Origin: Cervus elaphus
Lineage: Eukaryota > Chordata > Mammalia > Artiodactyla > Cervidae
Assembly: GCF_910594005.1 (NCBI RefSeq)
Contig: NC_057841.1
Coordinates: 12,013,001 to 12,077,000, forward strand
DNA length: 64,000 nucleotides
Direction: 5' to 3'
Shown here piece by piece: positions 39,601-51,600 of the stretch; within the stretch, counting starts at the first letter, position 1, and each line of letters begins with the position of its first letter. The notes under the pieces were generated by a model. It did no database searches. It saw nothing but the letters and a program-made list of their open reading frames with translations, and was not told the DNA's origin. Both the position numbers and the translations under genes were made by a program.

Positions 39601-42600
39601 CATCTATCAAAATATTTGCTGAAATCTTTTAATTTCTACTTGTTTGTAGATTCTCTTGGATTTCCTAAGTATAAGATCTTAGTGCCTATAAATAATAATT
39701 GTGTCTCATAAAAAGAAATAGCAATTTAATAATAATAAATAATTTAATAATGAAAAAATAGTTTTAAATATAAATAATAAAAATTTTAAAAATTTAAATT
39801 TTAAATTAATGTTAAAAAACCTTGACATAATTTCCCACAGAAAAGGTTTAAGAGTAGAACAAGGAATTCCCAGATATTAACATTTTACTGTATTTGCCCT
39901 CCCATGTGTATGTATGTACATACAAGAAAAATTTGTTTATTTATATGCATATATATATTTTTTTCTGAGCCATTTAAGAGTAAATTGTAAACATGAAATT
40001 TCTTTATCCTGAAATACTTAAGTGTACGTTTCTAACTCACTTTTCTGCTCACTTCTTGGAGGAATTAAGAAGAGAATGACATTTGATGAAGTTTCTGAAC
40101 ATTCTAAACAAATGTCCCTGTGGCAAAACACCCCTTTAATTGTTTGGATTTTCTGTAGTGGTGTCACTGGACGCATGGCCCTGGAACCAGCAGCGTTAAC
40201 ATCTGCTCCCATCTTGTTAGAAATGCAAATTTATGCCCCCCCCACCTTGATTTGCAGAATGGAATCGCTGGGAATAGGACTCAGGAAACCTCTCTAATAA
40301 GCTCTCTTTGATTCTTCTACACTTTGAAGTTTGGGAACTGGTGCTCTCCATAAATTATGTTAGATTAAGCTATAAAGCATAGTAAACTAATTGCTATTTT
40401 TTTGTGAAACATGCTGTATATATTAATTACGGATGATAAAAGTTAGGTATAAATACTCTTTTCTTTAGTTCTGGACTGGTTTCACGTAAGGACTACTCTT
40501 CCTGTTAATTGTTAAGATGCCCAGAGACTGTTAATGTTGACAGTTTTCCTGTTGTCACAGGTTTAGATGACTCGTTCAAGTTCTGGAGGGCTCCATCTCG
40601 AATGTCCAGTCAAGATCGAGATCCAAGCTCTCTCTCTACATCAGAAACAATGGTACTTCCAAAGAACGCAGAAGTGCTGCATTTTGAATTTCTGCAAAAA
40701 TTTGCATTTACATAGTGGAGGGATAAGAATGGATGTGAAGAATCAGGTTATGATCACCATGGCAACTGGGATTTAGTTGAAGTGCTGTCTGTCTAGAACT
40801 AGGTTCTACCTGGCTCAAATAAGTGTACTGAATATAATTTTAGATGAACTTTCAACCTATTTTCTACCTTTTTTTTTTTGATAGAAGTTCAAAAGTTTTA
40901 AAACATTTATCAGTAGTAGCAGAAGAAAGGGCTTCCCGGGTAGCGCAGTGGTAAAGAACCCGCCTGCCAGTATTACAGGAGATGGAAGAGATGTGGCTTT
41001 GGTCCTGGGTTGGAAAGATGCCCTGGAGAAGGACATGGCAACCCACTCCAGTACTCTTGCCTGGAGAATCCCATGGACAGAGGAGCCTGGCGGGCTACAG
41101 TCCACGGGGTGGCACAGAGTTGGACACGACTGAGCACACAGTAGCCGAAGAAAACAAACCCCATGTGATTAGCAGTGCTTGATTACCCTGAAATTTTGAT
41201 TAAGGACCAGACAGTTTGAAGAATGTTGACTCATTCAGGCGATTCCAGTGTGGTACTGATGACTTTAAACACATTTCTAAATAGTTGCATCAGATAGAAG
41301 CTTGTCTTTTTTTTTTTTTAAAAGCTTGTCTTAATTATCTGAAATGCTTGATATTTATTTACACCTGCCTGCCTTTCTTCCTTTTTATTTGTAAGTTGCT
41401 TTGTTCTAAAAAGTTTGAGACACTAAGTATTTCTAAATAATAACATACTAGGTTTCATTTGTTTTGGAAGCATACAAAGTCATTCTCAACTGGAAAACAT
41501 TGCAATGTATTTTTGGAACAATCACTGTGTAGTAGAACCAATTAGGAAGGCAAAGGTTTGACTCGGCTGCTTCCAGGAGCAAAAATAATATGAGAATTAA
41601 ATAATTATACCGGCATTAATGAGATTCACCTCCCGCAGTTTCTCAAGAGAGTGGTACTTTTTGCTAAGTTTTAAGAGTCTCCCTCCCTCCCCTGCCTCCA
41701 GACTCAGAAGAGTTTATGTTTAGTGCTAAATTGAACCTTTATTTAGAAAAATAGAATAATTATGCCAATTCCAGTAGAAGTGATGCTCTCCTTTGCAAGC
41801 TAGAAATAGTATGTATCTTTGTTTCAGTAAGAGACATAATGATATGACTCAGTGCTAAAGAGAACTGTAGTAATTGGCTATTTAGTTCATAGAAGGACAG
41901 TGTTAGTTATGTGCTTAAAAATAGTAATTCTTAGGTTTACCCTTCTTGTTTAAAGGGCTATAGGCTAACTTTGAAATCTGTACTTCCTTCAGTTCTTTGT
42001 TTATAGAAGGTATGTAGTAAATAGTAATTGCTCTAAGTAACTTTGAGTTATCTTAGCTGCTTGGTAGATAACCAAGTTGTATTTTTTTCTATACAAGGAG
42101 ACTTACAAAACCCAAAAGCAAATCAAGCATTTATATTTCTTTATTTTATAATAATATATAAATCTTGCAGATTAAGATACTAGTTTTTCTGAGAAACACT
42201 TTGTAAATATGTCACTTATTATAGTAATTAAAATAGAAGCACCTCTATTAATCCAGGACAGGGAAGCCTGGCATGCTGCAGTCCATGGGGTCACAAAGAA
42301 TCGGACATGACTGAGTGACTGAACTGAACTATTTATGCAAGTCTTTAACTTGTTTATGTGAGGATATCACATAGACTTTGAGAAGTATATACCAATAAAA
42401 TCTGTTGTTAAGAATTCTTTTGTATGCTACTGCTGCTGCTGCTAAGTCGCTTCAGTTGTGTCTGACTCTGTGCGACCCCATAGACGGCAGCCCACCAGGC
42501 TCCCCCGTTCCTGGGATTCTCCAGGCAAGAACACTGAAGTGGGTTGCCATTTCCTTCTTCAATGCATAAAAGTGAAAAGTGAAAGTGAAGTCACTCAGTC

Positions 42601-45600
42601 ATGTCCGACTCTTAGCGACCCTGTGGACTGCAGCCTACCAGGCTTCTCCATCCATGGGATTTTCCAGGCAAAAGTGCTGGAGTGGGTCACCATTGCCTTC
42701 TCCGATTCTTGTGTATAGTCCTGTGTTTACTTCTCAAAAGACTACCTGTTAGAATTTTTACAGTCAGCTCGCTCTTTCTTTTTTGGTTTCCAAGCAGAAG
42801 AGTTTTGGTGTTGGTAACTTACTCGCCAAATTGCTGACTTTTATTCACAAAAATTATTCTAATTACTCCAGTAATATGAATTGTCTTGTTTTCCTTATCA
42901 TATGAGAGGTACTATATTTTTTTTATATATTTTTTTTCCAGCAGGAGACAAATGTGGAGAGTTGTTATTCATTATGTCAGTGTTACTTTAAACCTAAGCA
43001 CTCAGTACCCAGACCAACTAATGCTTCCTCAGGTATAAGAAAATGTTGAAATTACAAATTAAGGTATCAGTTAAAGGGATGCAAATCTTGCTAATAAGCG
43101 TCTCTGGTTATTTAAATCATAGTTTTGTATGTCTTCCAGAATTGAGAAAAGGCACAACTTGTTGATCGGTTTGTTCTCCCACTTTGTCTTTCCAAGGAGA
43201 GCATTACCTTTCAGTGTGGGTCCTGCCATTCAGCGCACTGTGCCTGGGCCATTGCCTTCCTTGTGGCCTGATGCCGCATTAGGTACTGGAATGGTGTTAT
43301 CTAATGAGTATTGGTGTAGTTGACTGCAGCTTGTATGTTTTGTGAATTACAGATAGAGTAAGGAGTGTCACTCTTACCTTGGGGGTGTTGCCCTATAAAT
43401 AAAGTCTTTTTAGAGATGGCTTTCCTCAGCTCACTGTCCCCTTCCCCAGGGCAGGGGTGGGAGTGGGGGGGTCAGGCATCAGCTGTTTTTCCTCCTGAAA
43501 TCACATTTCTACTTCTCAGAGATATTCAAACTAGATGGGTATTTATGCCTTGGAAATACCAGTGTGTATTAACAGCTTTAACACCAAAGTTTGGTCTTTT
43601 CTGTGATCTTGAGCAGAATTATGTCTGCTTTATCAGTTTTCAAAGTAAAGGACATGTGGGTCATTTCCTTTTGAGCTTTTCTTTGTGAAATATGTGATTC
43701 TTTCAAACTTTCCGGAGCACTAATTTAAGGAAAGCTGATTTTATTTTAACATTTATAGAGAAATTTTACTCATGGGTCCTCATACCCTTTAAAAAACTGA
43801 AAATCATTTTTACTGTCGCTATTTTACAAAAGAAGAGATGAAGGCATGGAATGAGTAACTATCTTGTGCAGGGTTCCAGCATTGCTGACTGGCCGAGCGT
43901 TACTTGAATCCAGAAGTGCATTTGGCCTTTGTGCGCAGGTCGTTGGCCGTGATGTCTTGCCCCTTCACCACAAGGCAAATGTGACTGGTGCCGAAATAGA
44001 TGCGACAGGGAGGGTGCAGTGAGCTTAGATGAAAAGAAATGATGAAATAGGGGGTGATTTTGTGTGAGAAGTGGCAATTGAAATGTGCTTTAAAGGATCA
44101 ACACCTTCTTTTTTATATTATGTACCCATTTACAAGGAGCTAAAAAGATATTCAAATATGTCTTAGAATTCAGTGCCCACATATGAGATTTGAAAGTCTA
44201 GTTGAGACATAAAGCATAATTAGAAAATAACTGAATACCAAGCTGTGTGGTGCTGGAAGCATTAGATATTCAGAAAATGCATGGAGTTGTTTGGAGTGTG
44301 GGAGAAAGGCTTAAGTTTGATTACTGGTATGACCAGATGGGATTAACCAGGAGACCTGAGTCTGGGTTTATGGATTTGAAGAGAGAATCTGTAATAGCTA
44401 TAAAGATGTAAAGATACTTCAGCAGAGTGAAATGTCATGAAACATTATAATTGATATTAAAGAAATATGAATTGACATTTGTTCGATGGTAGTTAAAAGT
44501 TATTTTATAGACCAGGATGACAAATAACACATTCACATACTGGTGTATATTATTAAATATGATCAAATGAATGTCCTTTGCAGATTATTTTCAAGCAAGC
44601 AAGACTTGAGGACAGTAGAGAGCATGTCAGCTTAATACATTTTTATTTTTATCTATTAAAATAGTAATCCTTGGTGACTCAGATGGTAAAGAATATGCCT
44701 GCAATGCAGAAGACCTGGGTTCGATCCCTGGGTTGGGAAGATGCCCTGGAGAAGGGAATGGCAACCCACTTGAATATTCTTGCCTGGGGCATTCCATGGA
44801 CAGAGGAGCCTGGCTGGTTATAGTCCATGGGGTTGCAGAGAGTCAGACACGATTGAACAACCAACACTTTCATGCTAATATAGCAAATTTTAAAAATGCA
44901 GATTGTTTAGTAGAAATATAAATAACCCCAGTCAGTTTTTAAAACACAGTATATTGGTCTAGAAAGACGTTCTTATGTTTTATCAACCAAATGGGGTGGG
45001 ATAAGTTAGAATGCAACTATTAGATACTTTCTGAAATCATATTTTTCAAAATTTGTTTGTCCCTTCCTCGGCTGATACTGAGGAAGAGCCCAGTGTTTAT
45101 GAAGGCCTGTTTGTTGCATTCTTCTAATGAGCCAGGTATTTAGTGGGTCCTCAGAGGCTTTCTTTTCCTGCAGTGAGTGTAATCTTCATCAGTAGAGAGG
45201 ACTGCCTGAGTGTTCGTCAGTTGAAGCGATGTTCAGTGAAAAGACAGAGGATTTCAGCTCCTCGTCCTCTAAAATTTTTCCCCTATAGCCAAGGGAGCTC
45301 GTGGCTGGAGCCAGGCTCCTTTGGCGGTCCTGTGTGGCTGTGACGTCAGTCTCAGTGTGTGATTGTTGCTTCACAGACTGAAACTTACCTGGATGTCGAT
45401 TGACAGGAACTTTTTTTTTTTTTTAAAACACATCTCTTAAAAAAAATAAATAAGTAAAAACACATCTCTTATAGCCAGTTATAGGCAGATATAATTTTAA
45501 AATGTCTTTAGGTTTTTCCCTCCTCCTATGTGGATCTAATGTTATATGAAATAAGACATTTAGTACATGCTTATTTGTGAATGATTTATTGAGACTGAGA

Positions 45601-48600
45601 TTTATCTAGCCTCCATCTGTAGATGACTCTCTGCTCAGCTTACAACTTTTGGCTGCAGCTTTCTGTCACTTGGCTGTTACTACTGTAATGTCATACTTCA
45701 AGTGGCGAGAGGTGATTGAGGTCAGAAATTGAAAGAGGGATTTTAAAAACTATTAATTTCTTGTGCCATTTTCTTCAAATTCTTTTTCTTTTTACTATCA
45801 GAAACTGCAAATGAAAATAACCTTAGGTTTTGCTTTCATCCTGTCAGATCAAGTCTAAGGTACCCTACATTAAGGATTAGGACAAATAGGGAATCAATGT
45901 ACGGATACCGTGAGCTGTACAGTGTCTGGGTCTGTGGTAGGTTGTTTCATAAGTTCTGTTCACAACTTATTTGTGTGCATGCATGGACCTGGAGCTGACA
46001 CAGGTATGGGACGTTTATGCTGTCTCAGAGAAAAGAAACTGATGGGAGGATACAGTAATTTTTACATAGGAGGTGTTTGACAGTTTGGGCTTTTTCAGCT
46101 TTAGAGTTTTTCAGTTCACTTCAGTCGCTCAGTCGTGTCTTACTCTTTCCAACCCCATGAATCGCAGCACACCAGGCCTCCCTGTCCATCAGCAACTCCT
46201 GGAGTCCACCCACACCCATGTCCATTGAGTCGGTGATGCCATCCAATCATCTCATCCTCTGTCGTCCCCTTCTCCTCCTGCTCTCAGTCTTTCCCAGCGT
46301 CCGGGTTTTTTCCAGTGAGTCAACTCTTCTCATGAGGTGGCCAAAGTACTGGAGTTTCAGCTCCAGCATCAGTCTTTCCAATGAACACCCAGGACTGATC
46401 TCCTTTAGGATGGACTGGTTGGATCTCCTTGCAGTCCAGGGGACTCTCAAGAGTCTTCTCCAACACCACAGTTCAAAAGCATCAATTCTTCGGCACTCAG
46501 CTTTCTTTATAGTCTGACTCTTACATCCATACATGACCACTGGAAAAACCATAGCCTTGACTACACAGACCTAGTTGACAAAAAAAAAATTTTTAATTTG
46601 CTTTTTAATATGCTGTCTAGGTTGGTCATAACTTTCCTTCCAAGGAGGAAGCGTCTTTTAATTTCATGGCTGCAGTCACCATCTGCAGTGATTTTGGAGC
46701 CCAGAAAAATAAAGTCAGCCACTGATTCCACTCTTTGCCCATCTGTTTGCTATGAAGTGTTGGGGCCAGATACCATGATCTTAGTTTTCCTAATGTTGAG
46801 CTTTGAGCCAACTTTTTCACTCTCCTCTTTCACTTTCATCAAGATGCTCTTTAGTTATGCTTCACTTTCTGCCATAAGGATAGTGTCATCTGCATATCTG
46901 AGGTTATTGATATTTCTCCTGGCAATCTTGATTTCAGCTTGTGCAGCATTTCTCATGATGTAGTCTGCATATAAGTTAAATGAACAAGATGACAATATAC
47001 AGCCTTGATGTATTCCTTTTCCTATTTGGAACCAGTCTGTTGTTCCATGTCCAGTTCTAACTGTTGCTTCCTGACCTGCATACAGGTTTCTCAAGAGGCA
47101 GGTCAGGTGGTCTGGTATTCCCATATCTTTCAGAATTTTCTACAGTTTATTGTGATCCACACAGTCAAAGGCTTTGGCATAGTCAATAAAGCAGAAATAG
47201 ATGTTTTTCTGGAACTCTCTTGCTTTTTCGATGATCCAGTGGATGTTGGCAATTTGATCTCTGGTCTCTCTGCCTTTTCTAAAACCAGCTTGAACATCTG
47301 GAAGTTCACGATTCACGTATTGCTGAAGCCTGGCTTGGAGAATTTTGAGCATTACTTTCCTAGCGTGTGAGATTAGTGCAATTGTGTGACAGTTTGAGCA
47401 TTCTTTGGCATTGCCTTTCTTTAGGATTGGAATGAAAATTGACCTTTTCCAGTCCTGTGGCCACTGCTGAATTTTCCAAATTTGCTGACATATTGAGTGC
47501 AGCACTTTTACAGCATCATCTTTCAGGATTTGAAATAGCTCAACTGGAATCCCATCACCTCCAGTAGCTTTGTTTGTAGTGATGCTTCCTAAGACCCACT
47601 TGACTTCACATTCCAGGATGTCTGGCTCTAGGTGAGTGTGAGTGATCACACCATTGTGATTATCTGGGCTGTGAAGATCTTTTTTGTACAGTTCTTCTGT
47701 GTATTCTTGCCACCTCTTCTTAATATCTTCTGCTTCTGTTAGGTCCCTACCATTTCTGCCCTTTATATAGCCCATCTTTGCATGAAATTTTCCCTTGGTA
47801 TCTCTAATTTTCTTGAAGAGATCTCTAGTCTTTCCCATTCTGTTGTTTTCCTCTATTTCTTTGCACTGATCGCTGAGGTAGGCTCTCTTATCTCTCCTTG
47901 CTCTTCTTTGGAACTCTGCATTCAAGTGGGAATATCTTTCCTTTTCTTCTTTGTTTTTCACTTCTCTTCTTTTCACAGCTATTTGTAAGGCCTCCTCAGA
48001 CAGCCATGTTGCTTTTTTGCATTTCTTTTTCTTGGGGATGGTCCTGATCCCTGTCTCCTGTACAATGTCATGAACCTCAGGCCATAGTTCATCAGATACT
48101 CTATCAGATCTAGTCCCTTAAATCTATTTCTCACTTCCACTGTATAGTCATAAGGGATTTGATTTAGGTCATAGCTCAATGGTCTAGTCGTTTTCCCCAC
48201 TTTCTTCAATTTAAGTCTGAATTTGGCAATAAAGAGTTCATCATCTGAGCCACAGTCAGCTCCCAGTCTTGTTTTTGCTGACTATATAGAGCTTCTCCAT
48301 CTTTGGCTGCAAAGAATATAATCGGTGTGATTTCAGTGTGACCATCTGGTGATGTCCATGTGTAGAGTCTTCTCTTGTGTAGTTGGAAGAGGGTGTTTGC
48401 TATGACCAGTACGTTCTCTTGGCAGAACTCTATTAGCCTTCACCCTGCTTCATTCTGTACTCCAAGGCCAAATTTGTCTGTTACTCCAGGTGTTTCTTGA
48501 CTTCCTACTTTTGCATTCCAGTCCCCTATAATGAAAAGGACATCTTTTTTGCATGTTATTTCTAAAAGGTCTTGTAGGTCTTCATAGAACTGTTCAACTT

Positions 48601-51600
48601 CAGCTTCTTCAGCATTACTGTTTGGGGCTTGGACTTGAATTACCATGATAGTGAATGGTTTGCTTTGGAAATGAACAGAGATCATTCTGTCGTTTTTGAG
48701 ATTGCCTCCGAGTACTGCATTTCGGACTCTTTTGTTGACTCTGATGGCTACTCCCATTTTTTCTCGGGGATTCCTGCCCACAGTAGTAGATAAAATGGTC
48801 ATCTGAGTTAAATCACCATTCCAGTCCATCTTAGTTCACTGATTCCTAGAATGTTGACATTCACTCTTGCCATCTCCTGTTTGACCACTTCCAATTTGCC
48901 TTGATTCATGGAACTAATATTCCAGATTCCCATGCAATATTGCTCTTTACAGCATCAAACCTTGCTTCTATTACCAGTCCCATTCACAACTGGGTGTTGT
49001 TTTTTCTTTGGCTCCATCCCCTTCATTCTTTCTGGAGTTATTTCTCCACTGATCTCCAGTAACATATTGAGCACCTACCGACCTGGGGAGTTCATCTTCC
49101 AGTGTCCTATCTTTTTGCTTTTTCATACTGTTATGGGGTTCTCAAGGCAAGAATACTGAAGTGGTTTGCCATTCCCTTCTGTAGTGAACCACATTCTCTC
49201 AGAACTCTCCACTATGACCGTCTTGTGTGGCCCCACATGGCATGGCTTAGTTTCATTGAGTTAGACAAGGCTGTGGTCCGTGTGATCAGACTGGCTAGTT
49301 TTCTGTGATTGTGGTTTCAGTCTGTCTGCCCTCTGATTCCCTCTCTCAGTGCCTACCGTCTTACTTGGGTTTCTCTTACCTTGGACGGGGGGCATCTCTT
49401 CACAGTGCTCCAGCAAAGCGCAGCTGCTGCTCCTTACCTTGGACGCGGGGTATCTCCTCTAGGCTGAGGCTCCTGACCTTGGATGTGGGGTAGCTCCTCT
49501 AGGCTGAGGCTCCTGACCTTGGATGTGGGGTAGCTCCTCTTGGCCACTCCTGTGCCATCACAGCTGCCCCTCCTGCATGTGAAATTTTGTTTTCTACAGA
49601 ATTTCTATCATGTTTAATGTTTCCAAAAGATGTTTTATGAAGTACAGTATAGTTATGAAGTACTGTACAGTACAGTACCAGCATAGTTCTTAATTTTTAA
49701 AAACAGTTCATTTGTTACACGGGAAGAGATAGAGAAAAATCTCTTAATACTTCTGCTAATTCTTTTATAGACACTATTAAAATTTGTGTGTGCCATTTGA
49801 AACTAAAAAGACTCTTTACTTATGAATTAAGAAGTGCAAATTAAAGACACAACAAATCATAGTTAAAGTAGTATGCTTCTTAGTCTCTCAACATTTGAGC
49901 ATTAAGTGGGAATGGGCTTTGTGTGCATGTTCCGGTAATCTTCTCAACCTAGGGTTGAACCCACGTCTCCTGCATCTCCTGTTTTGCAGGCGGATTCTTT
50001 ACTGCTGCGCCACTGGGGAAGACTGGGAATGGGCTCTGTCAGGACCTTAAAATCCTACATGAGCTTCAAATCAAAACTTTGCTCCTTTGAGTTAACTGAC
50101 TTACATGAACTGTAACAGGTCTAAGAAGCAGAAAATGCCATTCCAAAAACTGTTATGACTCTCAAGACATGGAGTGCTTTTCAGTTATACTAACTAGTGT
50201 GCTTTTGTGATGAACCTTTTTGTGTGAGGATTTCTTGTGTGTATGTTGCTGGTGTTTCATTTCCCAGTTGGTGATGTTAACCAGTGAGTGCTCCACGTAT
50301 GAAGTAACTGTCTTTGCTAATCCCTAGGTGGCAACTTCGTCGGGCAGTGCTGAATTTCAGTCCCTCGTCCTCTCCGCGGCGCCTCACCCTGAAGTCACAC
50401 ACGACCAGCTGGTGGCTCAAGGTATCCTTTTAGGAAGGCATTCTACTTTCAGAAAGAAGAGTGACAAGTTGATCCTGACAGATATTTGAAAGTAAATTTC
50501 TGGATAAAAGAACCAAATTAAGTCACAGAACAAACTGTCCAGATAAGAACAAAATGAAATGTCACAGAACATAATAGAATAAGTACAGAAATTAACAAAC
50601 AAATACTCTTAACTAATAAATGGGAATTTGGCCATCAAGTAAATACCCTGATTGCCATATGGTTCCTTATTAGATAATAATGGGTATTTGGTATTTGAAT
50701 CAAGGAACTGATAGATGTTAATTAGCTTTTTTCCCTTCTTTTTGGAACACACCTCAGTTTGCCACTTGAAAAGTGAATCCACTTGAAAGTGATGAGAAGT
50801 GGGTTCATAAGGATTTTTCAAAGCGTATGCTTTTGTTTTAAAGCACACAAAATATTTCGAGTCCTTATTTTATAAGAAGGTCGTGCTGAGTAGCCTAGGA
50901 TTTATTTTTATTAATGACAGTGTGTATATTTTATTCTTTTGGGGACTGTTGCCAGCTCTGTCTGCTTCACACTTTATGTATTTGTATAGATTACTGCTCG
51001 CTTTTGTTTCTTCTAGGACAGTAGATAGGCCGTTATTCAGTAGCGTTAAACCCCTAATCTGTAATGAATATACTATCTAAAAAGAAGGTAATTTTAAACA
51101 CTGAAATATAAGCATCTGCAGGGAAAATGCTTTCTAAAACTTCAGAAATATTTGCCTAAGTAAGACTTTACTCTGAATTTTCCTTACAGTGTTTGTTCCA
51201 GAACTTCCTGAACAGTGTCCCAATTTGGTTTTTAGTAATTTATGTTAACAACATATAAAAATGTTTAATTTTAGAAAGTACTCATCTGATCCTCTTAAGA
51301 ACAAAAGAAGCAAACTCAGGTTGTTTTCAGTAGCTTAGGACACAGAGCATGAAATGAAGTTTGATAACGAATCTCATGAACATTTATTTCTAAGAGTATG
51401 TTGAGTTACTGTTTTTTACACAGCTTTATTGAGATATAATTCACATTCATACAGTTCACTCATTGTAAGTGTACAATTCCTTGGTTTTTAGTGTATTCAC
51501 ACAGTTGTGCAAACATCACCACAGTCAGTTGTAGAACACTTTTATCACCCAGAACAAAACTTGTTCCTGCTAGCAGTCACTCCTGATTTCCTCTGCTCTC

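Larger units (their letters stand above)
39103..40560 (+). other. RTTN intron between window exons 15 and 16
   Basis: About 1.46 kb. A very A+T-rich patch of AAT-like units at 39715-39810 and a decayed hAT-type remnant at about 40160-40345 (tgttagaaatgcaaatttat; ending tttgaagtttgggaactggt). Confidence 0.7.
46112..49560 (-). mobile_element. Near full-length BovB LINE, antisense (about 3.4 kb)
   Basis: On the minus strand: 5' region with tandem 40-base units (49461-49540), endonuclease, linker, reverse transcriptase, and the BovB 3' end at about 46112 (left: tcagttcacttcagtcgctc). Frames are broken into pieces (48440-48829, 47979-48209, 47140-47976, 46855-47124, 46626-46820, 46247-46552). No clear target-site duplication found. 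Confidence 0.9.
40653..50327 (+). other. RTTN intron between window exons 16 and 17 (9.7 kb)
   Basis: Holds Bov-tA SINEs (40929, 44669), a BovB end (42255), a Bov-A2 dimer (42426), a candidate cryptic exon (42942-43032), the near full-length BovB (46112-49560) and a partial SINE (49919). 41160-42250, 43040-44660 and 44880-46100 have no strong feature; a MIR-like trace is near 43780-43930. Confidence 0.85.

Noticed and set aside
40929..41140. tRNA-like head sequences as tRNA genes
   Set aside because: They are the tRNA-derived parts of SINEs, attached to Bov-A bodies and too diverged to fold as functional tRNAs.
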